From Bacteroidaceae bacterium (GTDB taxonomy: Bacteria > Bacteroidota > Bacteroidia > Bacteroidales > Bacteroidaceae): DNA of 63,036 nucleotides. Positions within the stretch are counted from its first letter, which is position 1. Each line of letters begins with the position of its first letter. Under the pieces are notes generated by a model. The model was not told where the DNA came from and ran no database searches. It saw nothing but the letters and a program-made list of their open reading frames with translations. A program made the position numbers and the translations under genes. The DNA is taken from assembly GCA_017541025.1 (NCBI GenBank), contig JAFXZY010000038.1, forward strand, positions 1-63,036, given 5' to 3'. Positions 1 through 9,061 of the stretch are shown here, in pieces.

Positions 1-1616
1 AGAGGAAATGTCTCAGGGGCAACGGCCTTCGTCGTGGTAATGACTACGCCCCTCTTCAGGTCGATCTTGGCATCTGCCGCGTGAGGATAGTCCTCAGGCA
101 GTCCGGTCTCTTCGTTGAAGATGTAGCCGCCGAGGCTTTCCTCTGCCGATGCGTATGTTTCATCGCGCTTCCAGTTGATGGGATTGATGCTGATGGCGCC
201 TGGCAGTACAACGATGTTGTTCGTGTTGCCGGCTGCCTCGGTGTTGTACGATATGATTACGCCGGTGTCGTCGGCCCCCTCAGCAAACTTCAGGTGAGGG
301 TTGGCCTTGAGATAGTCCTCAGTGATGGAAAAGCCAATCACGTAGGCAGCAATCATGCGCTTGAGATACTCAGGGTGCGCCTTCATGTACTCTGCAAGTA
401 CAAAACTCTGCATGATGGAGCCCTGCGAGTGTCCTGCAAGGATGAAGGGGCGTCCGCCATTGAGGTGTTCAAAATAGTAGTCGAGGGCAGCAAACACATC
501 CGTCTTTGGAACAGAGTTGAAGGCTTCTTCACGATCTTCCATAGACATCTTGGCCAGTGCGGCCATGTTGCACTGCCTGTAGAAAGGAGCGTAGACATTG
601 GCCACATCCTCAAAGGCTGTTGCCTGCACAAGAGAGGTTCGCATGGCCGGCAGGCGCATGGCCGGCTCGTCGATGGCGGCATGTATGGGTGCGCCCTCGG
701 TGTCGTCGACATACTCGGTCGGATAGACATAAAACACATCAACGTCCTTTGTTGCTTCGGACAGGTACATCCAGTTGTCCTCATTGCTGTAGTCGACAGC
801 CTCCGGCTGTACCCTCGTCATCTGGAATGAAGCGGTGTAAGTCGAGCCGTCCTCGCGCACACGCAGCGCCGTAGCCTTCACCACATCATCCTTGATGCTT
901 TCAATTTCCCACCACTCACGCAGTTCCTCACTGTCTTTTGTGTCCTGCCAGCGGGTGCAGAGCAGCGTGCCATCGACGAAGTAGCCTGCCAGGTAGTGGG
1001 GAGCTTCCACCCACTTGTCGCCCACCTTGTCGTAGAAAGCATAAGTGCCGGCGGCCATGCATTCCCAACGGTGTACCTCATCGTTAGTTGGGTCACCCAA
1101 ATCTCTGGTCACCTTGCCTTCCCATAGGCCCAGGAAGGCGGTCTCATAGTCCTTTGTCACGCGTTCCCAGCGCTCCTCCCCATAAGCCTCATGATAAACC
1201 TCTTTGCCATCAACAAGGACTGTCCAGTCGGAACTCAGCACCATATCCTCATCTGTAATGGAGGAAACGGTAACATTCAGCACATGTGAGGTATGGTCAT
1301 CTTCCTTCGCAGTGAGTGTCATTTTGTTTCCGTTGATCTTGACGTCGGCTTCCACCTCGTCGTTCCACGATTTGCTATAGAAATCTGAAAGACTACCGAA
1401 TGCTTTCGTTGGTGAATCGAATGTGACAACAGTCTTCAAGTTGGTTGGACACGGCTTGCCGTCCAGTTCGGCAGTCATCCATTTGCCGACAATTTTCTCA
1501 GCAAGGTTGATGTCAGGTTGTGGGACGGGGGTGTCTTCGTTCGACGAGCACGCCATGAACACGCTTGTGCCGCAAAGAAGGATGGCGGCAAGCATCCACT
1601 GTTTCAGATTTCTCAT
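1..1616 (-). CDS. DUF3089 alpha/beta-hydrolase-like surface lipoprotein (3' end outside window)
   Basis: Minus-strand reading frame open from an ATG at 1616 to the window edge (538 codons seen). The N-terminus is a lipoprotein signal peptide ending in F-M-A-C, followed by S-S-N-E-D, which matches the Bacteroidota surface-export signal. Residues about 40-240 look like a lipocalin-type beta domain (G-K-W-M start). The rest resembles DUF3089: a V-F-Y-V-Y-P-T-E segment and a serine-hydrolase elbow, G-H-S-Q-G-S. A surface esterase or lipase role is inferred; the substrate is unknown. A -7 box (TATATTTG) lies at 1673-1680. Family assignment is fairly sure, function is not. Confidence 0.8.
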   Translation of the reverse strand, partial: MRNLKQWMLAAILLCGTSVFMACSSNEDTPVPQPDINLAEKIVGKWMTAELDGKPCPTNLKTVVTFDSPTKAFGSLSDFYSKSWNDEVEADVKINGNKMTLTAKEDDHTSHVLNVTVSSITDEDMVLSSDWTVLVDGKEVYHEAYGEERWERVTKDYETAFLGLWEGKVTRDLGDPTNDEVHRWECMAAGTYAFYDKVGDKWVEAPHYLAGYFVDGTLLCTRWQDTKDSEELREWWEIESIKDDVVKATALRVREDGSTYTASFQMTRVQPEAVDYSNEDNWMYLSEATKDVDVFYVYPTEYVDDTEGAPIHAAIDEPAMRLPAMRTSLVQATAFEDVANVYAPFYRQCNMAALAKMSMEDREEAFNSVPKTDVFAALDYYFEHLNGGRPFILAGHSQGSIMQSFVLAEYMKAHPEYLKRMIAAYVIGFSITEDYLKANPHLKFAEGADDTGVIISYNTEAAGNTNNIVVLPGAISINPINWKRDETYASAEESLGGYIFNEETGLPEDYPHAADAKIDLKRGVVITTTKAVAPETFP

Positions 1617-1672
1617 GATTACTATATTTATTTGTTACACAATATTAGTTTCGGGATAAAACGTCGATTGTG

Positions 1673-1680
1673 CAAATATA
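1673..1680 (-). promoter_or_regulatory. -7 box TATATTTG for the DUF3089 lipoprotein
   Basis: Matches the Bacteroidota consensus TAnnTTTG and lies about 57 bases before the ATG at 1616. The -33 region is weak (TTGT). Confidence 0.55.
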
Positions 1681-1686
1681 GTTTAT

Positions 1687-1715
1687 GCCCTTTGAAATAA
1701 CAACAATCAAAGGGC
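1687..1715. promoter_or_regulatory. Perfect 8-bp inverted repeat GCCCTTTG-N13-CAAAGGGC
   Basis: The arms are at 1687-1694 and 1708-1715. The repeat covers the -33 region of the lipoprotein promoter and lies downstream of the araC-type gene stop. It could be an operator or a weak terminator; no U-tract follows on the minus strand. Confidence 0.4.
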
Positions 1716-1751
1716 AATAACGAGCAAGTTTTTACTATTCTGAAACGATTT

Positions 1752-2840
1752 TTACTTTTCTGAAAGTCGCATCCACTCCGTCGCGGTCATTCCTATGACA
1801 TGCTTGAAGGCTGCACTGAATGTGCTATAACTGCGGAAACCGCTCTCGTAGGCCAGTTGCTGGGCGGTTACAGGCTGATGATTTACGACTGCCTCGTGGT
1901 AGAGATTGATGAAGTGTTGGATGCGCAGACCGTTGATGTAGGCATTGTATGTGATACCCTGCAAGGCAAAGTGCTTACTGAGGTAGGAACGGTTGATGCC
2001 AATCTTTTTGGCGAGTTGAGAGATAGAAATGTCGTATTGAAGATAAAGTTGCGGTTCTTCGCAATGCTGCTTCAGTAATGACCCGATTTTGTTGCGGATG
2101 GATAAAGAAAGGTCATCAACAGCAATGGATTTATCCGACAGGGTTGGGATACTCAGGTCGCTTAACGTCTCTACTCGCCACAGGAGATAACAGATAAGTA
2201 CGATGTTGAAGACTTCCGTAGCATATTCGTATATCAGTTCACCTGAATCAAGCGAATAGATAGCGTAAACCAGAAAAAAGATGGCCATCACCACGAAGCC
2301 CTGCCTAATCTCCTTATGCTCCAGGTCGGCATAATTGTCACGCAGCCAGCGTCCGTATTGCCTGATTGCGCATACCATATATATGATAACGCCCAACCAC
2401 ATCAGCAGGAAATAGACAAATAGCATCGGCAGGAGGTCTTCGCTATGACTGGCAATGCACCACGCCGCTCCTACAGCAAGTGGTGCTGCCATCACGAAGG
2501 CAGGCCACAACGGGCGCTTGCGGTCTTGCAACATAGCGAGCAATACGACTATCGTCAGCGGAATAACCGTCATGCTGTCGAACAATGCGGCTATACGATA
2601 GCCCTGCGCCATATCACTGCTTGAGGAGAGAAAATACGTCGGCAGATACCACAAATGGCACAAAGCAATGGCTGCAAAGAAGGCTGCAGTCCACTGGCGC
2701 AAGCGTACTGGCGATGTAATATCTGGGGCAAAGGCATTCCCTCGACGGAACAGCAGATAGCAGCAGGCTATCATAGACATCGCTGCCACTACCGCATAAA
2801 ACATCAAATAGAGAGTTTGTTCACTAATCTGCTCGTACAT
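1752..2840 (-). CDS. AraC-family regulator with N-terminal multi-pass membrane domain
   Basis: The N-terminal two thirds hold about six or seven hydrophobic segments; the last 100 residues are an AraC-type double helix-turn-helix (I-S-Q-L-A-K-K-I-G-I-N-R-S-Y-L-S-K then L-A-Y-E-S-G-F-R-S-Y-S-T-F-S). It is probably a membrane-anchored transcription factor sensing an envelope or external signal. The start at 2840 is chosen over the ATG at 2888 because the -7 box TATTTTTG at 2859-2866 would fall inside the longer version. The DUF3089 lipoprotein follows in the same direction but has its own promoter, so it is a plausible target. Confidence 0.85.
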   Translation of the reverse strand: MYEQISEQTLYLMFYAVVAAMSMIACCYLLFRRGNAFAPDITSPVRLRQWTAAFFAAIALCHLWYLPTYFLSSSSDMAQGYRIAALFDSMTVIPLTIVVLLAMLQDRKRPLWPAFVMAAPLAVGAAWCIASHSEDLLPMLFVYFLLMWLGVIIYMVCAIRQYGRWLRDNYADLEHKEIRQGFVVMAIFFLVYAIYSLDSGELIYEYATEVFNIVLICYLLWRVETLSDLSIPTLSDKSIAVDDLSLSIRNKIGSLLKQHCEEPQLYLQYDISISQLAKKIGINRSYLSKHFALQGITYNAYINGLRIQHFINLYHEAVVNHQPVTAQQLAYESGFRSYSTFSAAFKHVIGMTATEWMRLSEK

Positions 2841-2858
2841 AATCTGAAATTTTTGCTG

Positions 2859-2948
2859 CAAAAATACTAAAAGTCGAGTGTAGAACAAAAGAAATTTATT
2901 TTTTTATGCCGAGACGGAGTAAGTTCGCCATCTTTGATGGCAAAATTA
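2859..2948 (-). promoter_or_regulatory. Promoter-bearing ~85-bp repeat (diverged copy) upstream of the araC-type gene
   Basis: On the minus strand: TTTTG, 19 bases, then TATTTTTG (2859-2866). Upstream lie an AT-rich imperfect palindrome and a segment related to CGAGCGAGAGTAAGTTCG; a second TAnnTTTG (TAATTTTG) lies at 2941-2948. It is the same arrangement as at 8917-9008, 60855-61032 and 62693-62785. Confidence 0.6.
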
Positions 2949-2985
2949 CAACTTTTCACCCAATCTCACAAGAAAAAAAGAAATG

Positions 2986-3555
2986 GCTATAGGTTATCGG
3001 TTATAGGTTATCGGTTATTGAACTCTAAAGCCTAAAGTTTAGAGTTGAGAGTTTAGAGTTTAGAGGTGACTCTTGCCCCTTGGGCGACTGGGGCAGGCTT
3101 CTGGGGGTTGCCATAATTTTACTCGCCGATATTTCTAAACACTACCCGGCAGTCAGGGCCTTTTTAACCCCGATTTTTTGAATCGGACTTACATCGGAGG
3201 TACATCGGAGGTACATCGGAGGTACTCCGGAGATAGTAATCCCCTTTTTTCGTCAGGGAGGCTGGGCGATTAGCTACCGATGTAATAAAGTTGAAAATTG
3301 AAAGTTGAAAATAATACGCTAACCGCTAACCGATTAATCATGAATCGTTAACCCTGAACCATTAACCCTATCTCTTTGTTTGAGACCCGCCACACCTCTC
3401 ACGAGGGATGGAAGGTATTATCTATCAGCATGAAACTTACTTCTCAAACTCTGATTTGCCTGACAAGATTTCCTCTAAACGACTTATCAAGAGGGACTTG
3501 CCATAGTACAATTCACAAATGGTATTACATAGTCTATTGGCATGGTAAAAAAAAA
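2986..3555. repeat. Repeat-filled intergenic region without a recognisable gene
   Basis: Positions 2986-3066 and 3288-3370 are degenerate arrays with 7-nt periodicity (GGTTATC/GGTTATA, GTTTAGA, GAAAGTT/GAAAATT types). Three tandem copies of the 11-mer ACATCGGAGGT occupy 3191-3223. The remainder (3371-3555) shows no coding region with a signal or start on either strand. Confidence 0.6.
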
Positions 3556-6500
3556 CTATTCTATTTTTCCCCACAGCAATGTGCCGTCAGCAGCCTGGCC
3601 TTCTGCCTCTATGCTAAGGTGAGTGGTGCGGCTGTTATTAAAAAAGGTAATGGTAGCCTCGCCGTTTTCGTCTAACTTCAGGTCAGGATTCCAGTAAAGG
3701 GTGCGACGGTAGTCCTTCGGCTCGGGTGGAGTCTGTTTTGAATAGTCGGGACTATAGAATTCGGCAGGAGAAGCAAAGCCTGGCAGAATATATCTGCGGT
3801 CGCGATAGATAGGACGCCTGTTCCACTCATAAATGGGATATACAGCCACACGGGTTTCGGGTCGGTTCGCACCTGCATAGCGCTGACTGCCTTCGTGGCG
3901 AGGCTGATAGTCGGTATATACCACAAAGCGGTCAATCAGAAATCTGGGGTCTTCATTTACACGCTCGTCACCAAAATACTCACGTCTTTCGCCTGGGGAG
4001 AAATCAAAGCCTTTTGCCACAGATGTCAGGTATTTGGGATGATAAAGAGAATCTGTTGGGATATCGATATATTGGGGCAATGAGCGTCTGGTGGGGCTAA
4101 GTCCATATTGAAGTTGGATTCGGCTGTCTTCTCCCATTGGTGGCTCAGGCAAACCGTAGTTGTTCATGTAAACACGAACCATTGCCCTGGAAATATTCAC
4201 ATAATTGAACAAGGGCACTCCGGCATCCTCTATTGTGTTCCAAGCCTCGTAAGCATCTACCGAAAAGGCCGGATAAGCATCATTGAACCGTTTTAGGCGG
4301 TTCCTGCGTTTTGCAGTTACTTCCAGTTCTTGCATTGTCTTTACCGTATCATCCAACAGTTCCAGAGGTATTCCGTTCTCTGAAGCCTTATTGTTCTGCG
4401 GCATGTGGGACTGATAGAATCCGTATGGTTTCACAAAGCGCGGATATGGCCATGTGACGTATGCCCTGTAGTCTGCCTCGTCTAAATCCAGTTTTCTCAT
4501 AAGTTTGGGAGAAATATCTTCCATTAGGGCCATCTGTACCCATTGATACTTTTTCTTTTTGTTGTTCAGTCTTTTCTCGTCAGCCACGGAAAGGAAGAAT
4601 ACGCTGTTGTCATAATATTTGGGACACAAGAATTTAAACATTCCGTCCTTCAGCTGATATTCGCCCGCTACAACCTGATTGCTGCCGTCTGCATCAGCAA
4701 GCTCAGCATGTACAATCAGGTTCCCGCTTGCGTTCTTTTGCGAAAGCGCTAACAACGGCTTGTAATCGACACTCTTGACCTCCTGGTTTGCTTTTTTCAA
4801 TAAAGCAGGCTCTTCCTTATTATTCGAAAACGGTTTCGTTATGGATCCTGGCTCTTCTTTCTTGAAAAATACCGAGTCAGGTATATAACCAAGCATTCCG
4901 TCATCTGTTGACGGCAAAGACTTTCTGTAAGGATTGACACGCACGTAGCCTTTGATAATAGGCTGCCTTTCTTCCGGCTGTGTCAGGTCCCAGGTTTTCT
5001 TAACAGCCATGTGTCGCCAGACGAAACGTCGCCATCCCTGCGTCATCATCAGCAAATCCAGTGCCTGACGGTGTTCCTCGTCGTCTTTCTCGAAGAACCA
5101 GCCCGGATTGGGGATAAAGCCCTTCACTTCTGAACTGAGCAGCATCTCGGTCATGATGTTTCCGTTATCGAACAAGGCATCAGCCTGACTCTCATCCCGA
5201 ACAGCTACGGAAAGCAAAGCCCCTTTCATACCTCCACTTGCCGGGGAGGCTTTAAGACTCAGGTTAATCGGTTGATAGGGAAGGTTCTTGTTTTGCAGAC
5301 CTGAAACGGCAAGCGTAGGCTTCGCCAGATCTGGTTTCGTGACAAAGAAGAGGCGGTCGGCAAACACTCTTCCTTGCGTATCAAAGACGGTTGCCTGATG
5401 GACGCCTGGTTTCAACCCGCCTATTTTCATACACAGTCCCTCAGAGAGGACTTTATAATCTTCCAGCATACCCTCACACATGACTGTCAGCGCCAGGCTG
5501 TCAGGATCCAGACCTGCAAGGTTCATGGTGATAATGGCGCTGTCGCCTTCCTGACTTATCTGCACGGCAACACCTTCCTCTTCTGGCTTGGGCAATTTGG
5601 CAGTAACCGTCTTTCCTGTGGAACTCGTGAATGTCACTTCCCGCTCCATCCCTTTTTCAGGAACAACAGTGAATACGCCTCTTCCCCTGTTGACAGTCTT
5701 CACCGAGTCGTTCCCGAATACCAGCGTGCCTACCAACTGTTCTCCGTCTGACATGGCTGCTTCAAAGGCCACACGGTTCTCTACGCCGGCAACCAGGTTC
5801 CCGCCTTCAGGGAAGAGTGTGAGCAGGGGCTTACGCTCCTTCTCGTCCATATCCGTCTTGAAGGTACGGCGCAGTACACGAAGGGTCATCTCGCGCGTAT
5901 AGTCACCGGGAACGGCAGGTTTATCGTAAACAGGGAATACACGGCTGTAAAGCTTTTCATAGTCACGATAGTATTCCTCTTCCGATTCCTTGTCCACGAA
6001 CATAAAGTTATTTACATAAGAATGGTCGTGCTCGAAAATGCCCCAGTTCAACTGCCAGCGGGTATAGGCCCTCAGTTCGTAGAACCCGCTGTACTGAATC
6101 TGATGGTTCAGGGCAAAGAAGCCGTTGCCCCGTCCTTCCTTCATCTCTATAAGTTTGCGCTCCACCAGATAGCCGTCGTTATTCAGCAGTTCCACATACA
6201 GCACGCCGCTGATGTCCGATGGCTTGCCGGAAGCCGTTTCCTTCAGATAGGCCGTGAACCAGATGGTGTCGCCCTGAAAATAGCAGGTGTTGTCCATGTG
6301 AACATAAACCTTCTCCTGCGGAATGGCTTTGCCAAAAGCGTCAAGGCGTTCTATCAGCGGTTGGAAAGCCTTCGGGTAGGCAGGTTTTTTCTTCTTATGC
6401 AGACTGCTGTCGATGCTAATCCCAAAGGCAACCGCTTCCTCCTTCTCTGTTCGTTTCACAATATCATATTTAGCCCAAAGAGTAGAATCGTATCCTGCAT

Positions 6501-7557
6501 CTCTTAATGCAGATACCATATTTATATCGCTTGATTGCATCTTCTCCGCAATCTCTTTATCCGGCCCGATTGCAAACAGCAAAGCACGATAGCGTGATAC
6601 TTCTGTTCCACCCTGAATGGCCACATGCGACACAGATGCTGCTCCCTGACTGTAGTCATATTCCAAATGGAATTTTATGGTTGTATCAAAGCGGATAAAC
6701 CATCCGTAGCCCACACGAAAATTATTGCAGGAACCGTCAAAGCGGAGTAGCCTGTAAGTGTCAGCATCCACGTATGCAGTACCGGTAATATTACGACTGT
6801 GTTTTTTTTCCTCCGAGATATTTTCCTTCAGGGAAAATTCTATACGGTAGAGGTTTTTCCCGTCTTCACCCTGTATTTGCTGTATGTGTGTTTCATAATA
6901 TTTGCGTAATGTAGAAAAGCTTTCCAATGGCTTTAAAACATCATACCAGAATCTGCTATTGTAGGTCATAGGTGCTACCTCCAATAGTTTATGTATGTTC
7001 GAAAAGCTGAAGTTCAGGGCGTTTTCATTATCCTCGGTATCTTGATTCTGAAGACCGCTTATCATCATGGCGGAACGGATGTTCACCACAGAACGAGCCA
7101 TCATGAATGCTTCAGCTATATAGGTACCTTCGTCCTTCTCTGTCAAAGTACGGAAAAAGTATTTTCTTGCCATTTTTCCCTGTTTCTTATAATCCTGTTT
7201 AAGGTTAGCAATTACCAGTTTCAGCATGTCTTCATTGCGTAAAGCTTGTATGGTAACTTCTCCCAGGATGGTAGTGTAAGGCTTAAGTCTGATAACGGGA
7301 GGTAATTCATTTGCCTTAAACGATATCTTTTCATAACCAATACAACTGAACTTCAAAATATCATTAGCATCTGCTGTCAATTTAAATTCCCCGTTGTTGT
7401 TGCTCAGCGTTCCTTTCCCCTCGCTCACATAGATACTTACGTATGGCAAAGCCTCACCGGTCTTGGCATCCACCACACGGCCCTGTACCATCAGTTCCTG
7501 TGCCCAAATAGATACAGAAAGCAATACGAATGATAAGAAAAGCTGTATTCTACGCAT
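3556..7557 (-). CDS. Large secreted protein with carboxypeptidase-like regulatory domain and macroglobulin-like region
   Basis: About 1333 residues. A signal peptide (M-R-R-I-Q-L-F-L-S-F-V-L-L...W-A-Q) is followed by a CarboxypepD_reg-like beta sandwich (V-V-D-A-K-T-G-E-A-L-P-Y-V-S-I), a long middle part, and from about residue 415 a segment like the MG2 domain of alpha-2-macroglobulins (K-V-Y-V-H-M-D-N...G-D-T-I-W-F). Such proteins in Bacteroidota are periplasmic or outer-membrane associated and of unknown function; no TonB plug or barrel is evident. The start at 7557 is chosen because the -7 box TATATTTG (7577-7584) lies between it and the longer ATG at 7599. Confidence 0.8.
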   Translation of the reverse strand: MRRIQLFLSFVLLSVSIWAQELMVQGRVVDAKTGEALPYVSIYVSEGKGTLSNNNGEFKLTADANDILKFSCIGYEKISFKANELPPVIRLKPYTTILGEVTIQALRNEDMLKLVIANLKQDYKKQGKMARKYFFRTLTEKDEGTYIAEAFMMARSVVNIRSAMMISGLQNQDTEDNENALNFSFSNIHKLLEVAPMTYNSRFWYDVLKPLESFSTLRKYYETHIQQIQGEDGKNLYRIEFSLKENISEEKKHSRNITGTAYVDADTYRLLRFDGSCNNFRVGYGWFIRFDTTIKFHLEYDYSQGAASVSHVAIQGGTEVSRYRALLFAIGPDKEIAEKMQSSDINMVSALRDAGYDSTLWAKYDIVKRTEKEEAVAFGISIDSSLHKKKKPAYPKAFQPLIERLDAFGKAIPQEKVYVHMDNTCYFQGDTIWFTAYLKETASGKPSDISGVLYVELLNNDGYLVERKLIEMKEGRGNGFFALNHQIQYSGFYELRAYTRWQLNWGIFEHDHSYVNNFMFVDKESEEEYYRDYEKLYSRVFPVYDKPAVPGDYTREMTLRVLRRTFKTDMDEKERKPLLTLFPEGGNLVAGVENRVAFEAAMSDGEQLVGTLVFGNDSVKTVNRGRGVFTVVPEKGMEREVTFTSSTGKTVTAKLPKPEEEGVAVQISQEGDSAIITMNLAGLDPDSLALTVMCEGMLEDYKVLSEGLCMKIGGLKPGVHQATVFDTQGRVFADRLFFVTKPDLAKPTLAVSGLQNKNLPYQPINLSLKASPASGGMKGALLSVAVRDESQADALFDNGNIMTEMLLSSEVKGFIPNPGWFFEKDDEEHRQALDLLMMTQGWRRFVWRHMAVKKTWDLTQPEERQPIIKGYVRVNPYRKSLPSTDDGMLGYIPDSVFFKKEEPGSITKPFSNNKEEPALLKKANQEVKSVDYKPLLALSQKNASGNLIVHAELADADGSNQVVAGEYQLKDGMFKFLCPKYYDNSVFFLSVADEKRLNNKKKKYQWVQMALMEDISPKLMRKLDLDEADYRAYVTWPYPRFVKPYGFYQSHMPQNNKASENGIPLELLDDTVKTMQELEVTAKRRNRLKRFNDAYPAFSVDAYEAWNTIEDAGVPLFNYVNISRAMVRVYMNNYGLPEPPMGEDSRIQLQYGLSPTRRSLPQYIDIPTDSLYHPKYLTSVAKGFDFSPGERREYFGDERVNEDPRFLIDRFVVYTDYQPRHEGSQRYAGANRPETRVAVYPIYEWNRRPIYRDRRYILPGFASPAEFYSPDYSKQTPPEPKDYRRTLYWNPDLKLDENGEATITFFNNSRTTHLSIEAEGQAADGTLLWGKIE

Positions 7558-7576
7558 ATTTTCAAGGTTGCTGATG

Positions 7577-7584
7577 CAAATATA
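7577..7584 (-). promoter_or_regulatory. -7 box TATATTTG for the large secreted protein
   Basis: Consensus TAnnTTTG, 20 bases before the ATG at 7557. It decides the start codon. Confidence 0.6.
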
Positions 7585-7701
7585 TGAAAAACTTTTCATC
7601 TATCTCATACACCTCTCCAATATTATAACGCACAACTCGCCATTTTGTAACAAGAAAATCGAGAAATTTTGAAGAAAACTCAAATATGGCGAAAATGAGA
7701 C

Positions 7702-7715
7702 TCAAACAAGTTTGA
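7702..7715. promoter_or_regulatory. Palindrome TCAAAC-AA-GTTTGA
   Basis: A perfect 6+6 inverted repeat in the divergent gap between the large secreted protein and the toxin-antitoxin pair. It is an operator candidate by position only. Confidence 0.3.
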
Positions 7716-7823
7716 CTTTCCACATGGGTTCAGTTTTTTTATTTCTTCATGATAATTAAAAAACGCAAATACCATTATATTTATACTTCCGAAATAACTT
7801 CCTCTATTTTCGCTGCTTTAAAA

Positions 7824-7854
7824 TTTGTTTGTTCACAAATTGTTCGTAAATTTG
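7824..7854 (+). promoter_or_regulatory. Toxin-antitoxin promoter with overlapping palindrome
   Basis: TTTG (7824-7827), exactly 19 bases, TAAATTTG (7847-7854), followed by the antitoxin ATG at 7881. The CAAATT...AATTTG symmetry across 7836-7854 overlaps the -7 box. That would suit autoregulation by the antitoxin, which is an inference. Confidence 0.65.
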
Positions 7855-7880
7855 CAGCCAAGAACAAAAAGATTACGATT

Positions 7881-8144
7881 ATGACGCAGATATTAGTAAC
7901 ATTGAACGAGGATGCGACAACGCTGCATGTACGCAAGGCCATTGAATTGCTTCGCGGTGTGGTATCGACTACTGTGTTCAGAACCAAGGATGAGTCCAAC
8001 AAAAAGACGCTCTGCCAGCAGGCATACGTGAAGGAGTCGCTCGAAAGAGCGTTTGACGAGATGAAGCGGGCTCGTCGTGAAGGTCGTAAACTACAGAGTG
8101 CTGACGATTTCATTAAGGAACTGGAAGCAGAAGAAGCCGTATGA
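7881..8144 (+). CDS. Antitoxin of a type II toxin-antitoxin pair
   Basis: 87 residues starting at the ATG at 7881. The upstream extension to 7749 is rejected because the -7 box at 7847-7854 lies within it. The N-terminal half (I-L-V-T-L-N-E-D-A-T-T...R-K-A-I-E-L-L-R-G-V-V) looks like a small DNA-binding or dimerisation domain. The C-terminal half is charged and helical and ends E-L-E-A-E-E-A-V, typical of a toxin-wrapping tail. The stop overlaps the toxin start by ATGA, indicating translational coupling. The pairing with a RelE-like toxin is the main evidence. Confidence 0.75.
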   Translation: MTQILVTLNEDATTLHVRKAIELLRGVVSTTVFRTKDESNKKTLCQQAYVKESLERAFDEMKRARREGRKLQSADDFIKELEAEEAV

Positions 8145-8482
8145 AAGTTGAAATTGTATTAGGCGATGAGTTCAAGCGCCAGTTCAAACGACTTGCTAAG
8201 AAGTATCCATCGTTGAAGAATGACTTTATCACCTTTAAGAAGGAGCTGGCAGACAAACCTTTTCAAGGATCTGATTTGGGTAGTGGTACCCGTAAAGTGC
8301 GGATGGCCATTGCTTCGAAGGGGAATGGCAAAAGCGGGGGGGCTCGTGTTATCACATTCAATGTCATTCTGCATGAAGATGACTCTATTGAGATAACATT
8401 GCTTACGATTTATGACAAAGGTGAAATCTCCAGCGTCACGGATAAGTATATAAAATGGCTCGTCTCGCTTATCAATGGATAA
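8141..8482 (+). CDS. RelE/YafQ-like mRNA interferase toxin
   Basis: 113 residues of the RelE/ParE fold: an N-terminal K-R-Q-F-K-R-L-A-K-K-Y-P-S-L-K helix typical of the superfamily, central R-K-V-R-M-A-I, then strands R-V-I-T-F-N-V and I-T-L-L-T-I-Y-D-K-G-E. Members cut mRNA, usually at the ribosome. A glycine/lysine-rich insertion (K-G-N-G-K-S-G-G-A) separates two strands and appears to be a loop. It is translated from the antitoxin stop with a 4-nt overlap. The exact subfamily is uncertain; RelE over ParE is favoured because of the YafQ-like ending. Confidence 0.75.
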   Translation: MKVEIVLGDEFKRQFKRLAKKYPSLKNDFITFKKELADKPFQGSDLGSGTRKVRMAIASKGNGKSGGARVITFNVILHEDDSIEITLLTIYDKGEISSVTDKYIKWLVSLING

Positions 8483-8490
8483 AGTGATTA

Positions 8491-8535
8491 CCTCACCCCC
8501 ATACACCGTCCCTCTCCCCCTCACCGGCGAGAGGG
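8491..8535. repeat. GC-rich palindromic element, intergenic copy
   Basis: CCTCACCCC-type lead followed by the stem CCCTCTC (8510-8516) / GAGAGGG (8529-8535) and a T-rich stretch. It could act as a terminator for the toxin operon. It belongs to the same sub-family as the copies at 14433-14470 and 25480-25530. Confidence 0.6.
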
Positions 8536-8539
8536 ATGT

Positions 8540-8870
8540 TTCGTTTTAGCGACAAGGTGTCAGATATTTGCCTGGCAGGATTTCTTCTAAGCGGTTCTAT
8601 TCACTACAAATAACAATTGATGCGACTTAGTATTTTGGCGTACGTACTTCCAGAAATTTTATGCGGGAGCCCTCAATGGATGATCGTTCGTTGAGAGAAG
8701 CTTTAATAGGTAGTATTAAACTGACCATAAAGGACTGCGTAAATTGCGTTTTTTAACCGCAACCTTGAACTTTGTTATAACTTACTTCCGTTGACTTTGT
8801 CGACCTCAAACGCGACTCGGCCAAATGAAAGTAGACTTTCTATGGCCCTCGCTGATCTTTCGGTTCGGAA
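8540..8870. other. Intergenic stretch with decayed promoter-repeat remnants
   Basis: No gene is seen. From about 8755 the sequence (AACTTTGTTATAACTTACTTCCG, split by substitutions) resembles worn copies of the promoter-bearing repeat that follows. Confidence 0.4.
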
Positions 8871-9008
8871 AAGAAAAGAAAAACGGCTTTTCTTTTGCTT
8901 TTCTCTCGCTTATTCGTAACTCTGAACTTCGTTCTAACTTACTTTCGCTCGGAAAAGAAAAGAAAAACGGCTTTTCTTTTGCTTTTCTCTCGCTTATTCG
9001 TAACTTTG
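8871..9008 (+). promoter_or_regulatory. Tandem promoter-bearing repeat upstream of the mannosidase operon
   Basis: Two copies about 84 bp apart. Copy 2 holds TTTTG (8977-8981), 19 bases, TAACTTTG (9001-9008), then the GH92 ATG at 9062. Copy 1 has a weaker TAACTCTG at 8917-8924. Between the blocks GCTCG and CTCGCTTATTCG lies an AT-rich palindromic segment whose sequence differs from the copies at 60855-61032 while the flanks are conserved. Confidence 0.7.
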
Positions 9009-9061
9009 TGCCAACTTTGTGCCAAATATTATTAATTTCAATAGAAAAAATACAAAATTCA

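Noticed and set aside
3376-3675. 99-residue plus-strand ORF
   Set aside because: It overlaps the 3' end of the large secreted protein, has no recognisable composition or leader.
8825-9061. N-terminal extension of GH92 with repeated G-K-E-K-K-N-G-F-S-F-A-F-L-S-L-I-R-N
   Set aside because: It is translated promoter-repeat DNA; a TTTG-N19-TAACTTTG promoter lies at 8978-9008 and a normal signal peptide starts at 9062.
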